64,000 nt of DNA, taken from the NCBI GenBank assembly GCA_017410245.1, contig JAFQRE010000030.1:1-64000 (forward strand), in the 5' to 3' direction. This DNA comes from Bacteroidaceae bacterium. Lineage in GTDB: Bacteria; Bacteroidota; Bacteroidia; Bacteroidales; Barnesiellaceae_A. This document shows positions 1 to 8,478 of the stretch, piece after piece; position 1 is the first letter of the stretch, and the number at the start of each line of letters is the position of its first letter. The notes beneath the pieces are model-generated. The model worked only from the letters and a program-made list of their open reading frames with translations, was not told the origin of the DNA and did not search any database. A program made the position numbers and the translations under genes.

Positions 1-394
1 CCAAAGTACTTGCATCAATTATTCCAGACACATTCACAGCTTTAGACGCAACACTTTTCGTGTTTTTCTTTTGGATTTGGGGCATCTCATAAGAGGTCAA
101 TGATTTTTTTGTTATTAATTTTTCATTGCTAACAATAGAAACACCTTTACAATCTGTTGATAAAGAAACGATAGAATTACTAATAGGCACATTAGCAATA
201 TCATTAAAATCTTCATTTGAGATATGAACTGACTGAATGTCTCTGCTCATAGTTACATTAGTAATTGCACCCGGACCTTTCGACAAATTCAGTTCTTGTG
301 CGTTTACTTGATTGTGTGTAAGACACAACACTAATAAGAAACTCGCGATACTTACCAATCGATATGATAAATTTCTAATTTTTGAATGTTTCAT
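1..394 (-). CDS. Secreted protein of unknown function, 3' end cut by window edge
   Basis: An open frame runs from an ATG at 394 leftward off the window, giving the first 131 residues. The N-terminus has a basic start, a hydrophobic core and a likely signal-peptidase I site near NQVNA-QE, so the product is probably exported. The visible mature part is Ser/Thr/Val/Asn rich with no motif I recognise. A sigma-ABfr-type -7 box lies upstream at 442-449. The DNA here is clearly more AT-rich than in the housekeeping genes to the right, which may indicate a recently acquired or fast-evolving surface gene. The function cannot be judged from this fragment. Confidence 0.6.
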   Translation of the reverse strand, partial: MKHSKIRNLSYRLVSIASFLLVLCLTHNQVNAQELNLSKGPGAITNVTMSRDIQSVHISNEDFNDIANVPISNSIVSLSTDCKGVSIVSNEKLITKKSLTSYEMPQIQKKNTKSVASKAVNVSGIIDASTL

Positions 395-441
395 ATCTGT
401 ATTATTTTTTAGTTATTAACCATTAATATTAATATTAATTG

Positions 442-449
442 CAAAGATA
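442..449 (-). promoter_or_regulatory. Bacteroidetes -7 box for the truncated secreted gene
   Basis: The minus strand reads TATCTTTG, an exact TAnnTTTG match, about 48 nt upstream of the ATG at 394. I found no TTG at the ideal ~20 bp distance, so only the -7 element is claimed. Confidence 0.5.
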
Positions 450-491
450 GTGAAAAATTAACATCAATATACACTTTAAAAGGTAAATTTA

Positions 492-848
492 TTAAGAAAT
501 CCCCTTCACTTCACTATTATTCGAAATTACTACCTCTTGATTTGAATCAAAGTTGTTATTAAAGATAATACTGCCATCATTAGAATAGACTATACAATTT
601 TTATCAATATTATACTGAATTGAATTAACTTTAAAAATCAGTTTGCAATCAATATTTTTATTTAAGGCATTTAGCCATGAAATTTTAGCGGTATACGTAT
701 CTCCAACGTTTGATTCTACAGGCATATCTTTATAAGCAGGAATATGTTTATTAACCCTTGAGAAATTAATCCCATTATAATTTCGGAAGATTTCCTTTTT
801 ATAATTAAATCCTGTGTGATAAATCTTAAATATAAGTACAAGAGCCAC
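492..848 (-). CDS. Doubtful ORF or gene remnant, AT-rich
   Basis: An open frame of up to 118 codons has only a GTG as its upstream start, and that GTG lies inside the hairpin that terminates the neighbouring CoA-transferase gene. The first internal ATG would leave about 76 residues beginning MPVESN. There is no signal peptide, no promoter box between the hairpin and the frame, and no motif I recognise. The composition (Asn, Ile, Ser, Lys rich) resembles the C-terminal part of a secreted beta-rich protein. It could be the decayed 3' end of a lost surface gene rather than a working one. Confidence 0.25.
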   Translation of the reverse strand: MALVLIFKIYHTGFNYKKEIFRNYNGINFSRVNKHIPAYKDMPVESNVGDTYTAKISWLNALNKNIDCKLIFKVNSIQYNIDKNCIVYSNDGSIIFNNNFDSNQEVVISNNSEVKGIS

Positions 849-870
849 ACCCCCAAGGGTATGGCTCTTG
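839..870 (-). terminator. Hairpin terminator after the CoA-transferase gene
   Basis: A near-perfect inverted repeat (CAAGAGCCAYACCC with its complement) lies 23 bp beyond the stop codon at 893. A U/A-rich tail follows on the minus strand. Confidence 0.75.
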
Positions 871-892
871 CTGTTTATATAATTAATGTGTA

Positions 893-2386
893 TTAGCGAT
901 ATTGAGAGAAGTCGGTCTTTGTCATATCGCCCGAGTTGAGGAACTCGGTGTGGAATGCAAATGCAGCCTTGAGGCTGTGGGGTGTGTGACCACCATTTGC
1001 CATCTTGAGGTAATCCCAGAGAAGCTCACGGTACATGGGGTGTGCACAATTTTCGATGATAGCCTCGGCACGTTGGCGGGGCGATTTGGCACGAAGGTCG
1101 GCAACACCATGTTCGGTAGCGATAACCATTACCGAGTGCTCGCTGTGGTCTTGGTGCGATACCATAGGAACGATAGAGCTAATCTTACCACCCTTGGCTA
1201 CTGAAGGACAAGCAAAGATTGAGAGGTAGGCGTTGCGAGTGAAGTCGGCCGATCCACCCAATCCGTTCATCATCTTAGTACCTGTTACGTGAGTACTATT
1301 TACGTTACCAAATATATCGGCCTCGAGAGCAGTGTTCATGGTGATAAGTCCCAGACGACGTACAATCTCGGGGTGGTTGGTTATCTCGCTCGGACGCAAG
1401 ATGACACGATCCTTGAAGTAGTAGATGTTGTCCATGATGCGACCCAACATCTCGTCGCTCACTGTCATACCGCAAGTGCTGGCAAAAGTACATTTGCCTT
1501 GGAACATCAACTCCATAGCCGAGTCTTGTACCACCTCAGTGTACATTTGGAATTGAGGAATTTCGGGGTTAAGACCCATTTGACCCAATACGGCGTTGGC
1601 AATGTTTCCTACACCCGATTGTACGGGAAGGAATTCTTTGGGAAGGAGACCACACTTGATTTGTGATACAAGGAAGTTACAAACATTCTCACCAATCTTA
1701 GATGTAGTAGCATCAACAGGAGAGAAGGGTTTTACACCATCGGTCAAGTCTGTCTCTACGATACCAACAATCTTTTTGGGATCTACTTTGATAACGGGCG
1801 AACCGATGCGGTCGCTGGGCTTATAGATAGGAATTTCGCGACGATAAGGAGGATCGAGCGGAGTATATATATCGTGCATACCACGCATTCTGTCGCTCTC
1901 GTGGTGGTTGCGCTCGATGATGAGTTTGTCACAAAGTTCACATACAGTAGGAGCCATACCTACACCAGCACCCAACAAAATTTCGCCATCTTCGCTCACA
2001 TCGGCTGCCTCGATGATACCTACGTGCATCTTGCCTAAGAAACCATAGCGAAGTTGTTGCGAGAGGTGAGAAAGGTGCAAATCGAAATAGGGCATTTCGC
2101 CGCTATTGATAAGATTGCGCGAATCGGGGTGTGATTGATAGGGAGTACGTGTTTTGATAGCATTTACACGACTCAATTCGCCATCGATATAGTCGTTGGT
2201 AGAAGCACCGGTGTACAATCCAATTTTGAAAGGACGACCGGCGTCATGTTCTGCCTTGGCTCTCTTGGCCAATGCTACTGTTGTAGCTTTAGGAGTACCG
2301 GCGGCTGTAAAACCACCAAAGCCTACGTTATCATTGTGATTGATGTACGAGGCTGCTTCTTCTGCAGTAAGAATTCTGTATGCCAT
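893..2386 (-). CDS. Acetyl-CoA hydrolase/transferase family protein, probable succinate/acetate CoA-transferase
   Basis: This cytoplasmic enzyme of 497 residues belongs to the family that moves CoA between acyl-CoA and a carboxylate such as acetate or succinate. In Bacteroidales it fits propionate/succinate/acetate fermentation. The full-length family pattern is present. There is an N-terminal lobe with VGFGGFTAAG at about 21-30. A GVGNIANAV stretch lies at about 258-266. The candidate catalytic glutamate is Glu284 in YTEVVQD, matching the Glu that forms the glutamyl-CoA thioester in AarC-type enzymes. A C-terminal glycine-rich GLGGSADF stretch is also present. The 37-bp gap to the upstream gene (ending at 2424) allows cotranscription. 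The exact acceptor cannot be read from sequence. Confidence 0.88.
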   Translation of the reverse strand: MAYRILTAEEAASYINHNDNVGFGGFTAAGTPKATTVALAKRAKAEHDAGRPFKIGLYTGASTNDYIDGELSRVNAIKTRTPYQSHPDSRNLINSGEMPYFDLHLSHLSQQLRYGFLGKMHVGIIEAADVSEDGEILLGAGVGMAPTVCELCDKLIIERNHHESDRMRGMHDIYTPLDPPYRREIPIYKPSDRIGSPVIKVDPKKIVGIVETDLTDGVKPFSPVDATTSKIGENVCNFLVSQIKCGLLPKEFLPVQSGVGNIANAVLGQMGLNPEIPQFQMYTEVVQDSAMELMFQGKCTFASTCGMTVSDEMLGRIMDNIYYFKDRVILRPSEITNHPEIVRRLGLITMNTALEADIFGNVNSTHVTGTKMMNGLGGSADFTRNAYLSIFACPSVAKGGKISSIVPMVSHQDHSEHSVMVIATEHGVADLRAKSPRQRAEAIIENCAHPMYRELLWDYLKMANGGHTPHSLKAAFAFHTEFLNSGDMTKTDFSQYR

Positions 2387-2423
2387 AGTGCTTTATAAAT
2401 AGATTGAGATTATAGTTGTGTTT

Positions 2424-2933
2424 TTAGTATTTTCGGGTTAGTATTTCACTTGTTATAACGGCTTGTTGCCAATCAACGTCCGATGCCGAGAACGTTCCCT
2501 GTCCTTCTGAGTCGTATATGTTCTTATCGTTGATTTCGTCTTTGCTCACATCGTTGGCTGTTACCCTTATACCCTCATCGACAACTGTTGATACTGGTGT
2601 AGTAATGGCCACTTGGGGTTGAGGTGTTTCGGTTACAACGGGAGCGGGAGTAGGCTCGGTAGGTGGTGTGTTGAGAGGTCTGCCTTCGCGCAATGCCTTG
2701 AAGATTTCGTCAAGGGTTGCTATAACATCGGGCTCTTGTTTGGGCTCTTCTATCCACTCTTCCTCTTTCGGAGCTTCTTCTTGCATGGGGGGGACAACAC
2801 CCCTTGCAGGAGGCTGTTGTCTCTTGCTTCTTGCTGCATCTTCGGCTTTTTTCTTGCTCTTTTTTGAGCCTATACTGCCAAAAATACCTATAGCAATCAA
2901 AACAATATAGTATAGAATATCCGAAAAATCCAT
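2424..2933 (-). CDS. Small single-pass membrane protein with long charged linker
   Basis: The product is 169 residues if translation starts at the ATG at 2933. A longer frame reaches 3029 but runs upstream of a clear promoter, so 2933 is preferred. Residues 1-20 are hydrophobic (SDILYYIVLIAIGIFG) and are followed at once by a Lys/Ser-rich patch, suggesting a membrane anchor with the rest in the cytoplasm. The remainder is low-complexity, rich in Glu, Pro, Thr and Val, and looks disordered. I recognise no enzyme motif. The start is about 15 nt below the predicted transcription start. Its role is unknown; it may be cotranscribed with the CoA-transferase gene downstream. Confidence 0.65.
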   Translation of the reverse strand: MDFSDILYYIVLIAIGIFGSIGSKKSKKKAEDAARSKRQQPPARGVVPPMQEEAPKEEEWIEEPKQEPDVIATLDEIFKALREGRPLNTPPTEPTPAPVVTETPQPQVAITTPVSTVVDEGIRVTANDVSKDEINDKNIYDSEGQGTFSASDVDWQQAVITSEILTRKY

Positions 2934-2942
2934 CTTATTTCG

Positions 2943-2950
2943 TAAATTTG
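2943..2950 (+). promoter_or_regulatory. Possible divergent -7 box towards miaB
   Basis: TAAATTTG on the plus strand lies 4 bp from the minus-strand -7 box, so two divergent promoters may abut. If used, it would give miaB a leader of about 260 nt containing a hairpin (3009-3033) and a short ORF (3059-3112). No -33 element is evident. Confidence 0.35.
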
Positions 2951-2954
2951 CGTT

Positions 2955-2985
2955 CAAATATACAAGTTTATTGAGAGAAAAACAA
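2955..2985 (-). promoter_or_regulatory. sigma-ABfr promoter, minus strand
   Basis: The -7 box TATATTTG (complement of 2955-2962) has a TTG (complement of 2983-2985) 20 bp upstream. It drives the membrane-protein gene starting at 2933. Confidence 0.7.
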
Positions 2986-3058
2986 GTACTAAGGGGGTTA
3001 AAACTTAGAAAGGGCGGTTTCGCAACCACCCTTCTCTAAATTAACCTAAACCTTAACT

Positions 3059-3112
3059 ATGAAAAAATTTATTTTTTGTCGGTGCAAAATAAAAGAAAAT
3101 TATTTTTATTAG
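3059..3112 (+). CDS. Possible 17-codon leader peptide upstream of miaB
   Basis: An ATG at 3059 opens the short frame MKKFIFCRCKIKENYFY ending in TAG. Seven of its 17 codons start with U (three Phe, two Tyr, two Cys). These are codons read by tRNAs that carry the ms2i6A37 modification made by MiaB in other bacteria. It lies 107 nt before the miaB start. Codon content of this kind can arise by chance in AT-rich DNA, so this is a hypothesis; see the finding. Confidence 0.3.
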   Translation: MKKFIFCRCKIKENYFY

Positions 3113-3219
3113 CAACGATTTTAAATAAATTTTAATGATAAGGTGCGAATTTATTTTTCTTGAAAATAATCTTGAAATGGTGGAATTATAGCAAAAACAA
3201 AAAAAAAGAAGTAAAAAGA

Positions 3220-4551
3220 ATGAACGATAAACATCTATTTATAGAGACTTATGGTTGCCAAATGAATGTTGCCGATAGCGAGGTTGTAGCTTCTATCATG
3301 GAGATGCATGGTTATAGTTTGTGCGAAACCATAGAACAGGCCGATGCTGTTTTTGTCAATACCTGTTCGATACGCGACAATGCCGAGCAGAAAATTGTAT
3401 CGCGATTGGCATACTTCCGTTCGTTGAAGCGCAAGAAGCCACATCTCATTGTAGGAGTATTGGGCTGTATGGCCGAGCGTGTGCGAGAGGAACTTGTTAC
3501 CGAACATGGTGTCGATCTTGTGGCCGGTCCCGATGCCTATCTCGATTTGCCGGCTCTTATCTCGGCTGTAGAGCAAGGTCAGCCTGCTGTGAATGTAGAG
3601 CTATCGACAACCGAGACCTATCGCGATGTTGTTCCGGTTCGCGTAGGTGGTAGCAAGGTGTCGGGCTATATATCAATCATGCGTGGTTGCAACAACTTCT
3701 GTTCTTATTGTATTGTGCCCTATACCCGCGGTCGCGAGCGCAGTCGTGAGCCGGAGAGTATTTTGCGCGAATTGGCCGACTTGAAAGCGCGTGGCTTTAA
3801 AGAGGCTATTTTATTGGGACAGAATGTCAATTCATATAACTATATTGCCCCTGATGGTGCCAGGGTCGATTTTCCTGCATTGCTCAAGTTGGTAGCCGAA
3901 GCTGCCGGTGAGGGTATGCGTGTGCGTTTCACCACATCGCACCCCAAAGATATGAGTGACGAGATATTGCATGCTATTGCTTCGCACCCGTCGTTGTGTC
4001 ATCATATACATTTGCCTGTACAGTCGGGCAACAACCGCATATTGCAATTGATGAATCGCAAATATACGCGCGAATGGTATCTCGACCGCGTAGCTGCCAT
4101 ACGTCGCATTATACCCGATTGTGGTATTTCGAGCGACCTTTTCTGTGGCTTCCACTCGGAGAGTGAGGCCGACTTTGAAGATACGCTGAGCCTTATGCGC
4201 GAGGTAGGATACGACTCATCATTCTTGTTTAAGTATAGCGAACGTCCCGGAACGTTTGCTTCGAAACATCTGCCCGACGATATTGATGAGGAGGTGAAGA
4301 TAGCTCGTCTGCAACGCATGATTGACTTACAAAATGAGCTGTCGCTCGAGAGCAATCGTCGCGATATTGGTAAGACCTTTGAGGTGCTTGTTGAGGGCTT
4401 CTCAAAGCGTTCTCGTGAACAACTTTTTGGTCGTACACAACAAAACAAGGTGGTTGTATTCCCAAGAGGCAATCACCAAGTGGGCGACTTTGTGATGGTC
4501 AAGGTATATGATGCCTCATCGGCAACCCTCTTGGGAGAGGAGGTGTTGTAA
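3220..4551 (+). CDS. miaB: tRNA-2-methylthio-N6-dimethylallyladenosine synthase (MiaB)
   Basis: This radical-SAM methylthiotransferase adds the 2-methylthio group to i6A37 of tRNAs reading UNN codons. The product is 443 residues from the ATG at 3220; an upstream extension to 3160 is poly-Lys and is rejected. The N-terminal UPF0004 domain carries the three auxiliary-cluster cysteines Cys13, Cys49 and Cys83. The radical-SAM cluster motif CxxxCxxC is Cys157, Cys161 and Cys164 (GCNNFCSYC). A C-terminal TRAM-like segment follows after about residue 375. The length and cysteine pattern fit MiaB rather than RimO or MtaB. The MFS gene starts 1 nt after the stop, so the two are cotranscribed. Confidence 0.95.
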   Translation: MNDKHLFIETYGCQMNVADSEVVASIMEMHGYSLCETIEQADAVFVNTCSIRDNAEQKIVSRLAYFRSLKRKKPHLIVGVLGCMAERVREELVTEHGVDLVAGPDAYLDLPALISAVEQGQPAVNVELSTTETYRDVVPVRVGGSKVSGYISIMRGCNNFCSYCIVPYTRGRERSREPESILRELADLKARGFKEAILLGQNVNSYNYIAPDGARVDFPALLKLVAEAAGEGMRVRFTTSHPKDMSDEILHAIASHPSLCHHIHLPVQSGNNRILQLMNRKYTREWYLDRVAAIRRIIPDCGISSDLFCGFHSESEADFEDTLSLMREVGYDSSFLFKYSERPGTFASKHLPDDIDEEVKIARLQRMIDLQNELSLESNRRDIGKTFEVLVEGFSKRSREQLFGRTQQNKVVVFPRGNHQVGDFVMVKVYDASSATLLGEEVL

Positions 4552-4552
4552 T

Positions 4553-5752
4553 ATGAGTTCGGTAGAGTCATCTACACCTCGTCCACGTCTGTGGACTCCG
4601 AGTTTCTGTGCTGTAGCAGCAGGCAATTTTTTGCTGTTTTTCTCATTCTATCTCTTGCTGCCCATCTTACCTATGTATGTGGGTGAGACGTTTGGTGCCG
4701 ATAAGAGCCTCACCGGTATGGTGCTGGCATCATATACGATAATGGCCCTGTTGGTGCGTCCGGTGAGTGGTTATATGGTCGATAGCTTCCCTCGTAAGAA
4801 GTTGTTGCTCATATGCTATGCTATTTTTATGCTCTTTTTCTGTGGCTATCTTTTGGCCGGTACTTTGTTGCTTTTTACGCTTATCAGAGCCACACATGGC
4901 GCGGCTTTTGGGTTGGTGACAGTTTCTAATAGTACCATGGCGATAGACATCATGCCGGCCGAGCGTCGTGGCGAGGGTATAGGTTTCTATGGTGTGAGCA
5001 ACAACCTTGCTATGGCTTTTGGGCCTTCTATATCGCTCTATTTTTATGAGTCGTTGCATGCTTTTACACCCATCTTTGCCCTCTCTATAGTGACTTCTTT
5101 CTTGGGATTGTGTTGCGTGTCGGCCATAAAAGCTCCGGCCAAGACCATAGACCCGCCGTCTCAAGCTATTTCGCTCGATCGTTTTATTTTGGTCAAAGGT
5201 ATTCCCGAGATGTTGCCTGTTATACTTTTCTCGTTTGCTTATGGCATACTATCTACCTATTTGGCTATCTATGGTCGCACCGAAGTGGGCATAACCGATG
5301 GCACAGGACTCTTTTTTGTAGTGATGGCTTGTGGTCTGGTCATGTCGCGCCTGCGTGTAGGACAGATGCTCAATCGTGGCTTGGTGGCACAGAGTATCAT
5401 TACCGGTATGCTCATTATATTATTGGGTTTTGCTCTCTTTGTTATCTTCCGTCAGCCTGCCGGATTTTATTCGGCTGCCTTTGTGTTGGGTGTGGGTTTT
5501 GGTACAATGTGTTCGGCGTTGCAGGCTATGTTTATCAATCTGGCCCCCAACAATCGCCGAGGTACAGCCAACTCGACCTACTTCACAGCATGGGACTTGG
5601 GTATAGGCTTGGGTGTATTTATAGGTGGACATATTGCCGAGCTGACCAACTATGCCAACGCATTTCGCACCGGATTGGGTGTTGCTACGGTAGGTCTTTT
5701 GCTGTTCTTGTTTATTATTCGTGCGCACTTCGAGCGCAATAAGCTACGATGA
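4553..5752 (+). CDS. Major facilitator superfamily transporter
   Basis: A 399-residue inner-membrane protein with about 12 hydrophobic helices, fitting a 12-TM MFS carrier. The loop between helices 2 and 3 reads GYMVDSFPRKK, a form of the MFS signature (GxxxDrxGrRr). Residues near RGTANSTYFTAWDLGIGLG resemble the second-half signature of drug/sugar efflux-type MFS proteins. The ATG at 4553 follows the miaB stop directly; a longer frame from 4508 would overlap miaB and lacks support. The stop overlaps the next start (ATGA at 5749-5752), indicating translational coupling. The substrate cannot be predicted; export of a small molecule is likely. Confidence 0.85.
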   Translation: MSSVESSTPRPRLWTPSFCAVAAGNFLLFFSFYLLLPILPMYVGETFGADKSLTGMVLASYTIMALLVRPVSGYMVDSFPRKKLLLICYAIFMLFFCGYLLAGTLLLFTLIRATHGAAFGLVTVSNSTMAIDIMPAERRGEGIGFYGVSNNLAMAFGPSISLYFYESLHAFTPIFALSIVTSFLGLCCVSAIKAPAKTIDPPSQAISLDRFILVKGIPEMLPVILFSFAYGILSTYLAIYGRTEVGITDGTGLFFVVMACGLVMSRLRVGQMLNRGLVAQSIITGMLIILLGFALFVIFRQPAGFYSAAFVLGVGFGTMCSALQAMFINLAPNNRRGTANSTYFTAWDLGIGLGVFIGGHIAELTNYANAFRTGLGVATVGLLLFLFIIRAHFERNKLR

Positions 5753-6375
5753 TATATATGTCACTCAGGGAGTATATCGAGCAGCACATTATACCTCGCT
5801 ATCAAGCCTTTGACAAGGCGCACAATCTGTCGCATGTACATGAGGTGATAGAGCGCAGTATGCAGCTTGCCAAGCAATATGATATTGATGCCGATATGGC
5901 GTACACCATAGCTGCCTATCATGATTTGGGACTGTGCAAGGGTCGTGAGTTGCATCATATAGTATCGGGAGAGATATTGGAGCAAGATACTGCTTTGCGA
6001 CAATGGTTTTCGGCCCAACAGATAGAGATAATGCGTGAGGCTGTCGAGGATCATAGAGCATCGGCAAGTCATAAGCCACGCTCTATCTATGGTTGTGTTG
6101 TGGCTGAGGCCGACCGCCTGATAGACCCCGATACGACACTGCGTCGCACTGTACAGTATGGGTTGAAGCATCTCGACACGACCAACCGAGAAATGCACTA
6201 CAATCGTTTTGTGGAGCATCTGGCCGAGAAATATGCCGAGGGTGGATACTTGCAACTATGGTTGCCCGAGAGCGACAATGCTATGCGTCTGAGTGAACTG
6301 CGAGCCATCATTGCCGATAAGCAAAGACTACGTGCTGCTTTTGATAGAATTTTTGACGAAGAGTTGTGCGATTGA
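5749..6375 (+). CDS. HD-domain phosphohydrolase-like protein
   Basis: A 208-residue cytoplasmic protein with the HD metal-binding pattern: a conserved His in the N-terminal DKAHNLSHVHEV stretch, the HD pair in AAYHDLG, and later HH and DH motifs (ELHHIVSGE, AVEDHRA) followed by an Asp in EADRLID. This fits YedJ/YfbR-type HD phosphohydrolases acting on nucleotides or related phosphates. It overlaps the MFS gene by 4 nt and is the last gene of the miaB-MFS-HD unit. A second ATG at 5758 (MSLREY) is an equally plausible start. The substrate is unknown. Confidence 0.8.
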   Translation: MIYMSLREYIEQHIIPRYQAFDKAHNLSHVHEVIERSMQLAKQYDIDADMAYTIAAYHDLGLCKGRELHHIVSGEILEQDTALRQWFSAQQIEIMREAVEDHRASASHKPRSIYGCVVAEADRLIDPDTTLRRTVQYGLKHLDTTNREMHYNRFVEHLAEKYAEGGYLQLWLPESDNAMRLSELRAIIADKQRLRAAFDRIFDEELCD

Positions 6376-6436
6376 ATAAAAATCTTAATCTCTCAAGAAT
6401 AAGAGTACACCAATAGGTTATTTGGAAATAAAAGTG

Positions 6437-6444
6437 TATTTTTG
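6437..6444 (+). promoter_or_regulatory. -7 box for the cvpA-like gene
   Basis: TATTTTTG matches TAnnTTTG and sits about 19 nt before the preferred ATG at 6463, giving a short leader. No -33 TTG at the ideal spacing was found. Confidence 0.55.
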
Positions 6445-6462
6445 CATTCAATCAAGAAGAGA

Positions 6463-6948
6463 ATGACAATGCAAATAGTTGATATAATAATGCTGGTACT
6501 TGTAGTCCTCATGACTATATGGGGTATGGTGCGAGGCATTGTGCGTCAGGTAGGCGATTTGGCAGCCCTCATATTGGGTATTGTCGGGTCCAATTTATGG
6601 GGTTCCGATATAGCTACATGGATACTCAATCGTTCCGAGTGGTCGCTTATAGTATGTCAGCTTATTGCATATTTAGGTCTCTTTCTTGTTATATATATAG
6701 CCGTGCGCATTGTGGTTAGTTTCATCAAGTCGCTTACCCGGCTGGTGCGACTGGGCTGGATTGATGCTATTGCAGGTGGTTTGTTTGGAGCGTTCAAGAC
6801 GATCCTCTTTGTAAGCCTGCTGCTCAATTTGGCTATGGTGGTAGCCCAAGATGCCGATGTGTGGAAGTCGCCCGAACTTACTCAGTCGCAGTGTTTTGAG
6901 ACGGTAAGAGGGTTTGCTCCTCATATACTGCATCTTGTGTGGAAGTAG
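6463..6948 (+). CDS. CvpA family membrane protein
   Basis: A 161-residue inner-membrane protein with four hydrophobic segments, starting MTMQIVDIIMLVLVV. The conserved N-terminal pattern (D-x2-xxx-WGMxRGxxRQxxxL) is that of the CvpA/colicin-V-production family. An alternative ATG at 6469 and an upstream one at 6442 exist; 6463 is chosen because a purine-rich AGAAGAGA lies just before it and a -7 box lies just upstream. The family is linked to envelope homeostasis in other bacteria, but its molecular role is unsettled. sufB starts 37 bp downstream and may be cotranscribed. Confidence 0.85.
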   Translation: MTMQIVDIIMLVLVVLMTIWGMVRGIVRQVGDLAALILGIVGSNLWGSDIATWILNRSEWSLIVCQLIAYLGLFLVIYIAVRIVVSFIKSLTRLVRLGWIDAIAGGLFGAFKTILFVSLLLNLAMVVAQDADVWKSPELTQSQCFETVRGFAPHILHLVWK

Positions 6949-6985
6949 GCACGTCAAACGGCACTTTAATGTAATACAAATGTAG

Positions 6986-8470
6986 ATGAAGATGGAAGAA
7001 AAAGATAAAACCCCTATAAAAGAAGAGCCCCGCAAGGACTCTATCATTGACGACGTAACAAGTAAAGAGTATGAATATGGTTTTGTAACCGATATCGAAA
7101 CCGACATCATAGAACGAGGCCTTAACGAAGATGTGGTGCGCCATATATCGGAGCGCAAGGGCGAGCCTGAGTGGTTGCTCGAGTTTCGCTTGCAGGCATT
7201 CCGCCATTGGCAGACACTCAAGATGCCCACATGGGCACACCTCGACATACCCGAGATAGACTATCAGGCTATCAGTTACTATGCCGAGCCCAAGACTCGC
7301 AAAGGCCCCAATTCGCTCGATGAGGTAGATCCCGAATTGCTCAAGACCTTCGACAAACTGGGTATATCGCTCGAAGAGCAGATGCGCCTATCGGGCATTG
7401 CCGTAGATGCTGTGATGGATAGCGTGTCGGTAAAGACCACATTCCGCGAGAAGTTGGCCGAGCTTGGTGTAATTTTCTGCTCAATAAGTGAGGCCGTAAA
7501 AGACTATCCCGACTTGGTGCGCAAGTACCTTGGCTCGGTAGTATCCTATCGCGACAATTTCTTTGCAGCCCTCAACTCGGCTGTCTTTAGCGATGGCTCG
7601 TTTGTATATATACCCAAGGGTGTGCGTTGCCCCATGGAGCTATCGACCTATTTCCGCATCAATGCAGCCAATACGGGCCAGTTTGAGCGTACACTCATTG
7701 TAGCCGATGACGACAGCTATGTGAGCTATCTCGAAGGTTGTACAGCCCCCATGCGCGACGAAAATCAGCTTCACGCCGCTATCGTGGAGATACGCGTACA
7801 CGATCGTGCCGAGGTGAAATACTCGACCGTACAAAACTGGTATCCCGGCGACAAAGATGGCAAAGGTGGTATATATAACTTTGTAACCAAACGCGGATTG
7901 TGTAAGGGCGATAACTCTAAACTCTCTTGGACACAAGTTGAGACAGGTTCGGCCATCACATGGAAGTACCCCAGTTGTGTTCTTGCCGGCGACAACTCGA
8001 TAGGTGAATTTTACTCGGTTGCTGTTACCAACAACCACCAACAAGCCGATACCGGCACCAAGATGATACATATAGGCAAGAATACCCGCAGTACCATCGT
8101 GTCGAAAGGTATATCGGCCGGTAGCAGTCAGAACAGCTATCGTGGACTTGTGCGTGTGACACCCACTGCCGACAATGCGCGCAACTTTACTCAGTGCGAC
8201 AGCCTCTTGCTGAGCGACCATTGTGGCGCACACACATTCCCCTATATCGACATAAAGAACAATACCGCAGTGATGGAGCATGAGGCTACCACATCAAAGA
8301 TCAACGAGGACCAAATATTCTACTGCAACCAACGCGGTATCCCCACCGAAGATGCTGTGGGCCTTATAGTCAATGGTTATGCCAAGGAGGTAATGAACAA
8401 GTTGCCCATGGAGTTTGCTGTTGAGGCACAAAAGCTATTGCAAATCACACTTGAAGGCTCGGTAGGATAG
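6986..8470 (+). CDS. sufB: Fe-S cluster scaffold protein SufB
   Basis: A 494-residue SufB, the scaffold of the SUF system that receives sulfur from SufS/SufE and assembles Fe-S clusters with SufC and SufD in the cytoplasm. The C-terminal beta-helix is well conserved ([69 protein letters not shown]). The acceptor-type cysteine in QCDSLL and the HEATTSK motif are both intact. Unusually, no sufC, sufD or sufS follows; a small multidrug-resistance gene begins 8 nt after the stop. The start could be 6986 or 6992. The identification is secure; the missing partners are treated as a finding. Confidence 0.95.
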   Translation: MKMEEKDKTPIKEEPRKDSIIDDVTSKEYEYGFVTDIETDIIERGLNEDVVRHISERKGEPEWLLEFRLQAFRHWQTLKMPTWAHLDIPEIDYQAISYYAEPKTRKGPNSLDEVDPELLKTFDKLGISLEEQMRLSGIAVDAVMDSVSVKTTFREKLAELGVIFCSISEAVKDYPDLVRKYLGSVVSYRDNFFAALNSAVFSDGSFVYIPKGVRCPMELSTYFRINAANTGQFERTLIVADDDSYVSYLEGCTAPMRDENQLHAAIVEIRVHDRAEVKYSTVQNWYPGDKDGKGGIYNFVTKRGLCKGDNSKLSWTQVETGSAITWKYPSCVLAGDNSIGEFYSVAVTNNHQQADTGTKMIHIGKNTRSTIVSKGISAGSSQNSYRGLVRVTPTADNARNFTQCDSLLLSDHCGAHTFPYIDIKNNTAVMEHEATTSKINEDQIFYCNQRGIPTEDAVGLIVNGYAKEVMNKLPMEFAVEAQKLLQITLEGSVG

Positions 8471-8478
8471 TTGTATCG

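Noticed and set aside
3160..3219. Upstream start for miaB
   Set aside because: The added 20 residues are mostly Lys and Asn from an A-rich leader; MiaB homologues start near the FIETYGCQMN motif.
5110..5742. 210-codon plus-strand ORF inside the MFS gene
   Set aside because: It is a shifted frame of the transporter gene. The peptide is rich in Cys, Arg, Ser and Trp, with no domain and no start signal.
7640..8281. 213-codon minus-strand ORF opposite sufB
   Set aside because: sufB is fully conserved on the plus strand here; the antisense frame has no promoter or known motif.
8471..8478. Guanidine riboswitch for the Gdx-like exporter
   Set aside because: Only 8 nt separate it from sufB, too short for any riboswitch aptamer.
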